Source of the DNA: an uncultured Flavobacteriaceae bacterium
Lineage (GTDB): Bacteria; Bacteroidota; Bacteroidia; Flavobacteriales; Flavobacteriaceae
NCBI GenBank assembly: GCA_943842625.1
Contig: CALTCK010000002.1
Span: forward strand, 204,924 to 268,923
Reading direction: 5' to 3'
Length of the DNA stretch: 64,000 nucleotides
Part shown: piece after piece, positions 7,583-16,906 of the stretch
Position numbering within the stretch: the stretch's first letter is position 1
Layout of the letters: each line of letters opens with the position of its first letter
Made by a program: the position numbers and the translations under genes
Notes under the pieces: generated by a model
What the model saw: only the letters and a program-made list of their open reading frames with translations
The model's database searches: none
What the model was told of the DNA's origin: nothing

Positions 7583-10500
7583 CTAAAAAATGTAGCGCAA
7601 TCCAAATTGAGCTTGCCATCTTGAAGCTAAACTCGTATCATAGCCAAACGTTTCTTTTAAATCAGGATTAAAAGTATAGGTAGGCGTACTCGTTCCTGGA
7701 TCGACAGTAACACCAATAGGCTGAACATTATTTGGTTGTTGCATAACTCCCCAGTCAGAATTGATCATGTTTCCAACATTAAGAATGTCTATACTAAACT
7801 GTAGCGTATTGGTTCTATTTTCATTAATTTTTATGTTATAGTCTTGAAGGATTTTTAGATCCAATCGACCTCTCCATGGAGAAATCGCTCCATAACGTTC
7901 TGCATATTGACCTCTTCTTCCATTTAAATAATCATCCTGTGCAATATAGGCGTCAAATGCAGCTCCTTGTCCGGGTTCAGAAAATTGCATTTCCCCTATT
8001 TCTGACGAAGTTGGAATGTAGAGAAGGTCATTTAAATTTGAGCCATCTCCATTAATATCGCCCCCATAGGTGTAATTAAAACGTCCACCTTTGGCATATT
8101 CAAAAAAGGCAGAAACTGTTGTAGCCCATTTGTCATTTGCATAGTTCCATTTTTTACTACCCACACCAATAATTCTGTGTTGATCTCCATATTTAGAATT
8201 AGCAAGCACATCATCGTTAACATTACCAAGCGCTGCGTTAAATGCAAATGCATCACCTGTTATTTCCGCTTCAATGGAATTCACATCTTGTGAATTCAGA
8301 TAATTATAAGCCATCATTACATAGTATCCATCACCAAAAGTCTTTTGAGCTTTTAATGTAGCATTCCAAGTTCGACCTTTATCAGAATTTGTGATCACAT
8401 AGGCGTTATTAATTAAATCACCTGAGGTATAAATAGGTCTATTATCAACTCCATTTAAAGTTCCTGATGGAGGTAATAAACCCCAGTTTTGAACGTGAGC
8501 TGCATTGATATCCTTAGTGTAAGCAAGATCACCAGTTAAAATAAGACCACCGTCAAATTTGTAATCACCACCAATATTTGTTCTCCAAACTTGTGGGAAT
8601 TTAAAATCTGGATCTACTGCGTTTAAGAAAAATATTTCAGGGTTTGCAACTTGATTCCCTATCCAAACAAATGGAAGTCGTCCAGTAAAAACACCTGATC
8701 CTCCACGAAGTTGTAATTTATCCTCTCCTTTATGGTTGTAATTAAAACCAACTCTTGGAGAAATTAAAACCTGATTTGTAGGCATTTGAGTATTGTCTAT
8801 TAATACGGTTTCTCCCGTGTTAGGATTAACGTATGGAATGTTTGGCACATTACAACATGCGTTATCAATTACATTTTGTGCTTTTGTTGCAGTATCAAAA
8901 TATAGCGGTTTATCAAAACGCACTCCCAATGTCAGCTTAAAGTTGTTTGAAACATCCCATTCATCTTGAGCATAAAAAGCCATCTGTCCTACATTGGTCT
9001 CTGCTAAAGCCCAGCCACCAGGGTTTCCAGTCCCATTTGAGTTGATAGCTGCATCTGCTGCAATAGCTGCGTCAAACGCTGCTTGAAGTGCTCCTGAGGA
9101 TGCAAATTCTCCAAAACCTTCCATAGTGGTCGTTGGAAAGAAAACACCTTGAGCACCGTATACGCCAAGATTGAAAGAATTGTCAAATTGGAACTTTTCA
9201 AAAGAAATTCCAACGGTAGTGGTATGCTTTCCTTTTACAAAACTAATGTTGTCTGAAAATTGAAAAACCTTCTGCTGTAAATCGTTATTGATAGAAAAAG
9301 GTTCGTGTCCAGCAATTATGTAATTAGAACCGTCTTTTGTGATTGTTAGTGAAGGAGCAGGTGTTGATTTTGGATTTCTAAAATCATTAAAATGAGTATA
9401 TCCAACTTGAAATTTATTAGATGCATTTCCTTCGAAGTCAGAATTTAATTCCATTTGGAAAGATTGTAATTTATTGTTTATTTGATAGCCTGCATTTTCA
9501 AATTGAAGTGTTGATGCACTGGGACCCCTAAATCCAAGTGCTGTTGGATGTGCAGGTTTCTCTTTTGAAGCATCTAAAAAATTATAAATTAACGCTAAAC
9601 GATTGTTATCATTAATATTCCAATCTAATTTAAAAATCCCTTTCGTAGATTCCGTTTTGTGAGTAAATCCCTCGTAAGCACCAGGATCATATCCAACAGC
9701 CAATAATGCATCTCGAACTTCTATTAAATCAGACTCTAGTACTCTAGATTCGTTTATAAGGCCAGAACCGCTATTGGGCAGCCAATTTTGTCCTAAATCT
9801 TCTCGGTCATCCTTTTCAAAATTAGCAAAGAAAAATAATTTATTTTTAACAATTGCACCGCCTAAGCTGGCACCAAATTGTAATTGTTTCAAGTCTGCAA
9901 CAGAAACTTCATCACCTTTAACTTCACTTCCAGTTAGGCTTTCATTTCTATAAAATCCGTAAACTGTACCATGAAAATTATTAGTTCCACTTTTAGTTAC
10001 GGCATTGATCAAGGCTCCTGTAAATCCAGATTGCCTTACATCATAAGGAGCTGTCGAAACTTGAATCTGTTCTAAAGCGTCTAATGAAACAGGTTGAGCA
10101 TCTGTTTGTCCTCCTGGTGTAGCTGCATCTAGTCCAAAGGGATTGTTGAAAATTGCACCATCCAAAGAGTAATTATTAAATTGATCGTTTCTACCTCCAA
10201 AAGAACCATTACTAGACGAAGGTTCTAATCTAGTAAAATCGGATGCTGATCTTGAAATTGTTGGCAAGCGTGTGAGCTCTCTTCTACCAACATTGGTTTC
10301 TGCGCCGGTACGGTCACTCCCAAAAGTGTTTTTAGCACCTCCAGTTGTTAATACAACCGCATCTAATTGCTGACTGTCTTCGGTCAGAGTCACATCTAAA
10401 TTAAATGCCTTTCCTAAATCAAGGTAAACATTATCAAAACTTAGGGTACTATACCCTACATAAGACACCGTTATTGAGTAAGGACCACCTACTCGTAGGT

Positions 10501-10710
10501 TAAGTAGATTGTATCGTCCGTCAAAATTTGTGATTGCCCCTGATTTGGTTCCTGAAGGCGTGTGCACCGCAATAATGTTCGCACCTGAAAAGGATGCTCC
10601 TGACTGCATCGGCAACCACTCCTTTGATACTTGAGGTCGTTACCTGTGCGCTTATCGATACTAAATGCAAAAAGAAATAGACCGTAAATTAAATTTTTCA
10701 ATGTTTTCAT
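7583..10710 (-). CDS. Oar-like TonB-dependent receptor with carboxypeptidase-regulatory domain (5' end frame-broken)
   Basis: Outer-membrane receptor of about 1040 residues once repaired. The order is signal peptide, an Ig-like CarboxypepD_reg domain (GRYNLLNLRVGGPYSITVSY), a plug domain (NYSLDGAIFNNPFGLD) and a long beta-barrel ending in Phe (QAQFGLRYIF), as in Oar-type receptors. The 5' end is broken. The signal peptide starts at ATG 10710 (MKTLKNLIYGLFLFAFSI); the next conserved piece (ISAQVTTSSIKGVVADA) is in a second frame, and the rest (SGASFSGANIIAVHTPSG onward) in a third. This implies extra bases near 10656 and 10604. The longest open frame alone begins at a TTG at 10615 and would lack export. 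Either a very recent pseudogene or a sequencing error. Confidence 0.85.
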
Positions 10711-10748
10711 TGTCTATAATTATTGGTTATTTTCTAAAATTAATGCAT

Positions 10749-10780
10749 AAAAAAAACCACTTTAATTAAAAAGTGGTTTT
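10749..10780 (-). terminator. rho-independent terminator after rplI
   Basis: Eleven-base-pair stem, AAAACCACTTT pairing with AAAGTGGTTTT, around the loop aattaa. On the minus strand it is followed by a T-run. It lies between rplI (stop at 10822) and the receptor gene start (10710), so it ends the ribosomal protein operon. Confidence 0.85.
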
Positions 10781-10821
10781 AAATATTAACAATTGCTATC
10801 AATTAGTTAACAAATAATTAA

Positions 10822-11277
10822 CTATTGTTTTTTTTCAGCAACTAACTTCAAAAGATAGATTAGACACAACGTCTCTGTGGAAACGTATTTTTGCGTCGTA
10901 TTGGCCGGTACGCTTAATGAGGCCACCTGCAATTGTAATGAATTTTTTATCAATTGCCACACCATTGTTCTCAAAGCGTTAGCTAAGTTAGCATTAGAAA
11001 CAGATCCAAATAGTTTGTTTCCTTCACCCGACTTTGAGGCTATTTTAATTTCTAACCCGTTTAGTTTGTCAGCCTCCTTTTGAGCATCCTCAATAATTTT
11101 CTTTTCTTTGAATGCGCGTTGTTTTAATGTTTCAGCAAGAACCTTTTTTGTAGAGGGAGTTGCTAAAACTGCTAATCCTTGTGGTAATAAAAAGTTTCTT
11201 CCGTAACCGTTTTTTACAGTTACTATGTCGTCAGTAAATCCTAGATTCTCAACGTCTTTCTTTAATATAAGTTCCAT
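10822..11277 (-). CDS. rplI: 50S ribosomal protein L9 (two compensating frame breaks)
   Basis: bL9 binds 23S rRNA near the L1 stalk base. The N-terminal domain is normal (MELILKKDVENLGFTDDIV, NGYGRNFLLPQGLA) and so is the connecting helix, up to SNANLANAL. From about 10970 to 10845 the conserved C-terminal domain (GVAIDKKFITIAGG, IKRTGQYDAKIRFHRDVV, SNLSFEV) is found only in the next frame. The original frame resumes for VAEKKQ and the stop. This requires one missing base near 10967-10972 and one extra base near 10843-10847. The total length, 151 residues, is normal. It is the last gene of the S6-S18-L9 operon. As written, about 42 residues of the C-domain are scrambled. Confidence 0.93.
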   Translation of the reverse strand: MELILKKDVENLGFTDDIVTVKNGYGRNFLLPQGLAVLATPSTKKVLAETLKQRAFKEKKIIEDAQKEADKLNGLEIKIASKSGEGNKLFGSVSNANLANALRTMVWQLIKNSLQLQVASLSVPANTTQKYVSTETLCLIYLLKLVAEKKQ

Positions 11278-11291
11278 ATCCTATCTAATTT

Positions 11292-11588
11292 TTATTTTAA
11301 TAAATCTGCTACGTACGGCATTAACGCTATGTGTCTAGCTCTTTTCACAGCAACTGCTACTTTACGCTGATATTTTAAAGAAGTACCTGTAAGTCTTCTT
11401 GGTAATATCTTTCCTTGTTCGTTGATAAATCTCATTAAAAAATCTGGATCTTTATAATCCACATATTTAATTCCAGATTTCTGAAACATACAATATTTCT
11501 TAACTTTTGCAGTCTCAATATTAAGAGGAGTTAGATATCTAATATCTCCCTCTTTTTTTCCTTTTGCTTGTTGTTCTATTGATGACAT
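11292..11588 (-). CDS. rpsR: 30S ribosomal protein S18
   Basis: bS18 of 98 residues, a small-subunit protein that pairs with S6 on the platform. The core is recognisable: [31 protein letters not shown] (split here as [11 protein letters not shown] and [12 protein letters not shown]), then [19 protein letters not shown]. The N-terminal extension of about 20 residues is usual in Bacteroidota. It lies 14 bases upstream of rplI and 3 bases downstream of rpsF in the conserved order. Confidence 0.97.
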   Translation of the reverse strand: MSSIEQQAKGKKEGDIRYLTPLNIETAKVKKYCMFQKSGIKYVDYKDPDFLMRFINEQGKILPRRLTGTSLKYQRKVAVAVKRARHIALMPYVADLLK

Positions 11589-11591
11589 AGC

Positions 11592-11930
11592 TTATGCAGT
11601 TTTTTTGTTACGATTTCTTCTTTTTTCAGCCCAAGCAATAGCATGCTTGTCTAGGGCTACAGTAAGATAGCGCATTACACGTTCATCTCTTCTGAATTCA
11701 ATCTCTAAGTCGTTAATAGCTTCTCCAGCTACCGTGTATTCAAATAAGTGATAAAAGCCACTTTTTTTGTGTTGAATTGCGTAGGCTAATTTTTTTAGCC
11801 CCCAATTTTCTTTGGATATCATCTTAGCACCTTTAGAAACAAGAATTTCTTCGTATTTCTTTACTGTTTCCTTTATCTGTTCTTCAGATAAAACGGGATT
11901 TAAGATGAAAACAGTTTCATAATGATTCAT
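11592..11930 (-). CDS. rpsF: 30S ribosomal protein S6
   Basis: bS6 of 112 residues, first gene of the rpsF-rpsR-rplI operon. It starts MNHYETVFILNPVLSEEQIK and contains the family's NWGLKKLAYAIQHKKSGFYHLFEY and EIEFRRDERVMRYLTV segments. The preceding 134 bases hold a good Bacteroidota promoter at 11984-12014. In many bacteria this operon is autoregulated by an S6:S18-binding leader; I did not resolve such a structure here. Confidence 0.97.
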   Translation of the reverse strand: MNHYETVFILNPVLSEEQIKETVKKYEEILVSKGAKMISKENWGLKKLAYAIQHKKSGFYHLFEYTVAGEAINDLEIEFRRDERVMRYLTVALDKHAIAWAEKRRNRNKKTA

Positions 11931-11983
11931 AAAATTATAATTTTTTAATTATTTAATATACCTAGCTTTAAGCCAAGAGCGTG

Positions 11984-12014
11984 CAAAAATACTACTTTTT
12001 TTACAAATCACAAA
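11984..12014 (-). promoter_or_regulatory. putative promoter of the rpsF operon
   Basis: On the minus strand TTTG (12014-12011), a 19-base spacer, then TATTTTTG (11991-11984), matching the Bacteroidota -33/-7 consensus TTTG-N19-TAnnTTTG. About 54 bases separate it from the rpsF ATG. The rpmH promoter has the same spacing. Confidence 0.6.
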
Positions 12015-12064
12015 CCAATCACAGTAAGATATACTGTTTCTTTTAAATTAAATACTAGTACCAA

Positions 12065-14515
12065 CTAGTAATTGTCCACATCAATGGTCAACTGTATTCT
12101 TGAAAATTCTTTAATCGTATTAAAACTTTTTAGTATTGAATTGATATAGTTTTTCGTTTTACTCAGTGATTGTTCTTTTGGAATCTTAACTAAAATATGA
12201 GTAATGAACAGGTTCCTAATTCTACCAACAGGAGGTGTTTCAGGGCCTAGTACGTTTTTATTAAGTTTTAATTTCAAGGCATTAACTAGCCATATAGAAG
12301 CTCTATCCATTTTTTGAAAAGATCGTTCCTTTACCGTAATTTTAATCATGCGATAAAATGGTGGATATTTGAATTGACGACGATCTTCTAATTGATGATG
12401 GTACATTTCTTCAAAATTATTTACACTAACTTGTTGAAGGATTTGGTGATATGGATTAAAGGTTTGAATAATTACCTTACCCCGCTTTTTAGTTCTTCCA
12501 GCTCTTCCTGCTACCTGTTGCAATAATTGAAAACTACGCTCGTGTGCTCTAAAATCTGGAAAATTTAAAAGGTTATCTGCATTCATCACTCCCACTAAAC
12601 TTACATGCCGAAAATCCAAACCCTTTGCTAACATTTGTGTTCCTACCAAAATATCAATTTCTTTTAATTCTAGCGCTTCAATAATCTTTGCATAGGCATT
12701 TTTACGCTTCATGGTATCTTGATCCATTCTAGCAATTTGATGATCCGGAAACAGTTCTTTTAATTCTAATTCAATTTGCTCAGTTCCAAACCCTTTACTA
12801 TCTAAAGTTTCACTTCCACACGCGATGCAGGAGATCATTTTTGGGGTATGGTATCCGCAATAGTGACATCGCAATTGGTTTTTATACTGATGAAAAGTAA
12901 GACTTACATCACAATTGGGACATTGAGGAGAAATACCACATGTCGTACACTCAATTACAGGAGAATAACCTCTTCGGTTTTGAAAAAGTATGATTTGCTC
13001 TTTATTTTTTAAAGCCTCATTTATTTCTTCTAACAATCGATCACTAAAATGGCCTTTCATTAACTTTTTACGATGCTTTTCTTTAATGTCTACTAATTCG
13101 ATTTCAGGCATTAAAACGTCACCAAATCGTTTTTTTAAACTAACCAATCCGTATCGGTTATTGATTGCATTATAAAAACTCTCTAATGAGGGAGTAGCGG
13201 ATCCCATAAGTAATTTAGCAGCATGAAATTTTGCTAAAACGACTGCACTATCTCTTGCATTGTATCTTGGTGATGGCGCGTACTGTTTAAAAGAAGGTTC
13301 ATGCTCCTCATCAACTATTAACAAGCCTAATTTTGAAAATGGTAAAAAAAGGGAAGATCGAGCACCAATTATAATCTGAGCTTTTGATTTATTGTTTAAT
13401 ACATTATTCCAGACTTCTACCCTTTCGCTTATAGAATATTTGGAATGATAGACAGCTATTTTTTCTCCAAAATAATTTTGCAATCTACTAATTAATTGAG
13501 TGGTAAGAGCAATCTCTGGAAGCATATAAAGAACTTGTCTTCCTTGTTTAATTGCTAAATCAATTAACTGAACATAGATTTCAGTTTTCCCACTTGATGT
13601 CACTCCATGTAGCAAAGTAACATCGTTTTGATTAAAGGATTTGTTTATTTCATTAAGGGCTATTGTTTGCGATTCGCTTAAACTTTTAATTTCAGAATTT
13701 TTATCCAAATTAAACTCAACTCTATCTTTTTGAATAAAATACTCCTCTAAAATTTCTTTTTTAATTAAACTATTGATTACTGCCGAATTAGAATTACTCT
13801 TTTTTTGGAGCAATACCGATTCAATTGCTTTTTTTTCTTGACTTGAAAGCGTAAATAAGGTCATTAATACCTTTCTTTGTTTAGGAGCTCTTGTTAAGGT
13901 ATCTAAAAGATTTTTTAAATTTTCTTCCGAAGTGTAGCGAGATGATAACTTTATAAATCGTTTTATTTTGGGTCGATATTTTTCGTATACCTCCTCTTGA
14001 ATTGCGATACATTTTTTTTTAATTAAATTATTTAGAACCCCCATAACATTTTTTCTGTCCAGTATGGATCGAATATCATTAATGTGCAATGTTGGTTGGC
14101 TTTGTAGTGCTTCAAATACTAAAAACTCTAGGTCGTTTAATTCAGAATAATCAATACTCACATTGCTATTTAATGTAATGATTGTTTCACTCTCTAACAA
14201 AAAACCATTAGGTAATGCTGCTTTTAAAACCTCTCCCAAAGTGCACAAATAATAGGAAGCCATCCATTGCCAATGTTTAATTTGGAATTCATTAATAATT
14301 GGAAATTCATCTAATATTTGGTCAATTGATTTAGTTTCATAGCCCTGTGGTGCTAGCTGGTGAACTTTTAATACGATACCGGTATATATTTTAGATTTTC
14401 CAAAAGGGACTGCTACTCGCATTCCGGTCTTTAAGAATATAGCCTCATTCTTATTTACTTCATAAGTAAAAGTTTGTTTTAAGGGAATAGGTAAAATGAC
14501 ATCTATATAAAACAC
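12065..14515 (-). CDS. priA: primosomal protein N' (replication restart helicase PriA)
   Basis: A superfamily 2 helicase of 816 residues that restarts stalled replication forks. The N-terminal 3'-DNA-binding domain starts FYIDVILPIPLKQTFTY. Walker A is HGVTSSGKTEIY, the DEAH-type box is VDEEHEPSFKQY, and later helicase motifs include QNRRGYSP and QVAGRAGR. The zinc domain is complete, with CTTCGISPQCPNC and CHYCGYHTPKMISCIACG giving eight or more cysteines. It is the last of a probable three-gene unit, nadC, yihY-like, priA, with only three bases after the yihY-like stop. Confidence 0.97.
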   Translation of the reverse strand: MFYIDVILPIPLKQTFTYEVNKNEAIFLKTGMRVAVPFGKSKIYTGIVLKVHQLAPQGYETKSIDQILDEFPIINEFQIKHWQWMASYYLCTLGEVLKAALPNGFLLESETIITLNSNVSIDYSELNDLEFLVFEALQSQPTLHINDIRSILDRKNVMGVLNNLIKKKCIAIQEEVYEKYRPKIKRFIKLSSRYTSEENLKNLLDTLTRAPKQRKVLMTLFTLSSQEKKAIESVLLQKKSNSNSAVINSLIKKEILEEYFIQKDRVEFNLDKNSEIKSLSESQTIALNEINKSFNQNDVTLLHGVTSSGKTEIYVQLIDLAIKQGRQVLYMLPEIALTTQLISRLQNYFGEKIAVYHSKYSISERVEVWNNVLNNKSKAQIIIGARSSLFLPFSKLGLLIVDEEHEPSFKQYAPSPRYNARDSAVVLAKFHAAKLLMGSATPSLESFYNAINNRYGLVSLKKRFGDVLMPEIELVDIKEKHRKKLMKGHFSDRLLEEINEALKNKEQIILFQNRRGYSPVIECTTCGISPQCPNCDVSLTFHQYKNQLRCHYCGYHTPKMISCIACGSETLDSKGFGTEQIELELKELFPDHQIARMDQDTMKRKNAYAKIIEALELKEIDILVGTQMLAKGLDFRHVSLVGVMNADNLLNFPDFRAHERSFQLLQQVAGRAGRTKKRGKVIIQTFNPYHQILQQVSVNNFEEMYHHQLEDRRQFKYPPFYRMIKITVKERSFQKMDRASIWLVNALKLKLNKNVLGPETPPVGRIRNLFITHILVKIPKEQSLSKTKNYINSILKSFNTIKEFSRIQLTIDVDNY

Positions 14516-14518
14516 AGA

Positions 14519-15430
14519 TTATTTTTTTTGGCGAAGGGTTTTTAGTGTTGCATTTAATTCGAAACCCAATAGTAACAAATTAGAATTAATCCAGATATAA
14601 AGCATTAAAATTAACAATGCCCCTATCGAACCATAAAGCTCATTATAATTAGAAAAATTAGTTATATAAAGTCCAAACAAATAGGTTGTTAAAGCGAATA
14701 AAATAGTAGTGATTAAAGCACCAATAGAGAAGAATTTGATACTTTTGCCTTCTTTTATTCCAAAGTAATTTAATGTAGCTACTACAAAATAAATTAAAGT
14801 CATCAAAATCATATATCGAATCAACTCTACCCAAAAAACTCCGTTACTAAGCACTTGATCATTATTTAATTCCCAAATGAAATTTTCAGTATAAACAATC
14901 AAAGTAATAGCAAAAAGAAGGAGAATTGCTAAAAAAACAGAAACCATTAATGCAGCAATATATTGTTTGAAAAAAGATCTGTTTATCGTAATATGGTAAG
15001 AATATTCAAAAGAACTAAATATAGCATTAACGCCATTTGCCATTAAAAATATAGTAAGTAAAAAAACAAATGACAATAAGCCTCCTCGAGGGTTGCCCAT
15101 TATATCTAATATTACAGGCATAAAAAAACTAGCAGTATCTTTAGGTAAGATATCTTGAACAAAATCAACTAAATTCTGAGGCTCAATGGGTAAATATGGT
15201 ATTAGGTTTAGCAGAAAAAGTAGAAAGGGAAAGAGGGCCATAAAAAAACTAAATGCAATAGATCCTGCTCTAGAAGAAAAAGTCCCCTCTATTATGCCGA
15301 TAAAATATGTTTTTATTAGATCATACATAGACAATCCATTGAAACCCGGTAATTTTATTTTACTCGGAACTGTTATTAAAAAACGAAGTCCAGGAGTTTT
15401 TAAAATAAACTTTTCAAGATCGTTGCTCAT
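14519..15430 (-). CDS. YihY/BrkB family inner-membrane protein
   Basis: A protein of 303 residues with at least six predicted membrane helices and the family motif SRAGSIAFSFFMALFPFLLF near the N-terminus, followed by FSSFEYSYHI and GSIGALLILMLYIW. The start at 15430 is preferred because its ATG overlaps the nadC stop (ATGA); an in-frame start ten codons upstream would lie inside nadC. The family was once called ribonuclease BN in error and its true role is unknown, perhaps envelope transport. The ATGA overlap indicates coupling with nadC. Confidence 0.88.
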   Translation of the reverse strand: MSNDLEKFILKTPGLRFLITVPSKIKLPGFNGLSMYDLIKTYFIGIIEGTFSSRAGSIAFSFFMALFPFLLFLLNLIPYLPIEPQNLVDFVQDILPKDTASFFMPVILDIMGNPRGGLLSFVFLLTIFLMANGVNAIFSSFEYSYHITINRSFFKQYIAALMVSVFLAILLLFAITLIVYTENFIWELNNDQVLSNGVFWVELIRYMILMTLIYFVVATLNYFGIKEGKSIKFFSIGALITTILFALTTYLFGLYITNFSNYNELYGSIGALLILMLYIWINSNLLLLGFELNATLKTLRQKK

Positions 15431-16284
15431 ATCGCTTTTAGGCTTAAATCCATATTGCAAACAGAATGTGTTATTGCTCCACTAGATATATAATCTACTC
15501 CACATTCAGCATAGTTTTTTAAAGTTTCAAGAGTAATTCCTCCACTGGATTCAGTAAAACACTTATCTCCTATTAATGAAACAGCTTTTCTGGTGTCTTT
15601 ATAATTAAAATTATCAATTAAAATTCTATACACATTATCAGATTTGAGTATTTCCTTAATTTCCTCCAAATTTCTAGCCTCAACGATAATTTTTAAGTCC
15701 AAATGATTTTCTAATAAATATTCTTTTGTTTTAACAATTGCCTTTGTAATTCCACCACAAAAATCTATATGGTTATCTTTTAACATGATCATATCATAAA
15801 GAGCAAAACGATGATTTTTACCTCCACCAATTTTTACAGCCCATTTTTCAAGAGCCCTTATTCCTGGGGTTGTTTTTCGAGTATCTAGTATTTTTGTTGA
15901 AGTTCCCTCTAATATATCTACAAATTTTTTAGTTTTTGTCGAAATAGCACTCATTCGTTGCATTGCATTTAAAATCAATCGCTCAGATTTTAAGATAGAC
16001 TGTGAATTTCCAGAAACATAAAAACAGATATCACCTGGTTTTACCCAGCTCCCATCTTCAATTAAAACGTCTATTTTTAAACCAGGATCTACGTAGTTTA
16101 AAACACGCTTAGCAAATTCAACTCCAGAAATTACCCCATCTTCTTTAACCAATAACTTGGCTTTACCAGCTGCATCATAAGGTATACAAGCCAAGGAACT
16201 GTGATCTCCAGCGCCTACATCTTCACGAATAGCATTGGCAATTATGAGATCTATTTCTTTATTAAATTGGGATGTAGATATCAT
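15427..16284 (-). CDS. nadC: nicotinate-nucleotide pyrophosphorylase (carboxylating)
   Basis: Quinolinate phosphoribosyltransferase of 285 residues, which makes nicotinate mononucleotide from quinolinate and PRPP in de novo NAD synthesis. Recognisable segments are RLILNAMQRMSAIST, ILDTRKTTPGIRALEKWAV, GGGKNHRFALYDMIMLKDNH and the C-terminal ESSGGITLETLKNYAECGVDYISSGA barrel strands. It heads a unit with the YihY-like protein and priA. No nadA or nadB is adjacent. Cytoplasmic. Confidence 0.96.
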   Translation of the reverse strand: MISTSQFNKEIDLIIANAIREDVGAGDHSSLACIPYDAAGKAKLLVKEDGVISGVEFAKRVLNYVDPGLKIDVLIEDGSWVKPGDICFYVSGNSQSILKSERLILNAMQRMSAISTKTKKFVDILEGTSTKILDTRKTTPGIRALEKWAVKIGGGKNHRFALYDMIMLKDNHIDFCGGITKAIVKTKEYLLENHLDLKIIVEARNLEEIKEILKSDNVYRILIDNFNYKDTRKAVSLIGDKCFTESSGGITLETLKNYAECGVDYISSGAITHSVCNMDLSLKAI

Positions 16285-16409
16285 AAATTAGGTTTTTAAC
16301 AAAAATAAGAAATTAGCACTAAGCAATATAAAAGATATTGTTTTATTAAGTTACCAAATTCTTTATATTTTTGAAAACACTAACTATTAGTAATTAATAA
16401 CTATAAAAA

Positions 16410-16883
16410 TTGAAAATAAAACTATTAACTATTGGTAAAACAGACTCTAGACCGCTACAGCAATTGATTGATGAATATTGTAAACGTCTTGGATTTTACA
16501 TTCCTTTTAGTATGGATACAATCCCTGATATCAAAAACACAAAAAATTTAACTACTAAACAACAAAAAATAGCGGAAGGAAAAGAATTGTTAAAAAAAAT
16601 TGAAAAATCTGATGCAGTTATTTTACTCGATGAAAATGGAAAACTTTATAACTCAATTCAATTTTCAACATATCTTCAAAAAAAGATGAACAGTGGTCTA
16701 AAAAAAATAGTTTTTGTAATTGGAGGGCCCTATGGTTTTAGTGACGATTTATATAACCGTTGCAATGGGAAAGTTTCTTTATCGCCCATGACTTTTTCAC
16801 ACCAAATGGTACGATTATTTTTCACCGAACAATTGTACAGAAGTTTTACTATTCTTAAAAACGAACCCTACCATCATCATTAA
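16410..16883 (+). CDS. rlmH: 23S rRNA (pseudouridine1915-N3)-methyltransferase
   Basis: SPOUT methyltransferase of 157 residues that methylates pseudouridine 1915 in helix 69 of 23S rRNA on the 70S ribosome. The knot is clear: VIGGPYGFSDDLYNR, LSPMTFSHQMVRLFFTEQLYR, and the C-terminal NEPYHH that binds SAM and the target. Start is a TTG, the only codon that gives the normal N-terminus KIKLLTIGKTD. TATTTTTG at 16366-16373 may be its -7 element. Confidence 0.97.
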   Translation: MKIKLLTIGKTDSRPLQQLIDEYCKRLGFYIPFSMDTIPDIKNTKNLTTKQQKIAEGKELLKKIEKSDAVILLDENGKLYNSIQFSTYLQKKMNSGLKKIVFVIGGPYGFSDDLYNRCNGKVSLSPMTFSHQMVRLFFTEQLYRSFTILKNEPYHHH

Positions 16884-16906
16884 TTAATCTCGTTATTCCT
16901 ACTAGC

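Noticed and set aside
10489..10710. A separate 73-residue secreted protein starting MKTLKNLIYG
   Set aside because: Only the first 18 residues look real, and they are the signal peptide of the adjacent receptor, separated by frame breaks.
10590..10975. Programmed ribosomal frameshifting in the receptor or rplI
   Set aside because: No slippery heptamer or downstream stem is placed at the breaks, the shifts differ in direction, and L9 is not known to need recoding.
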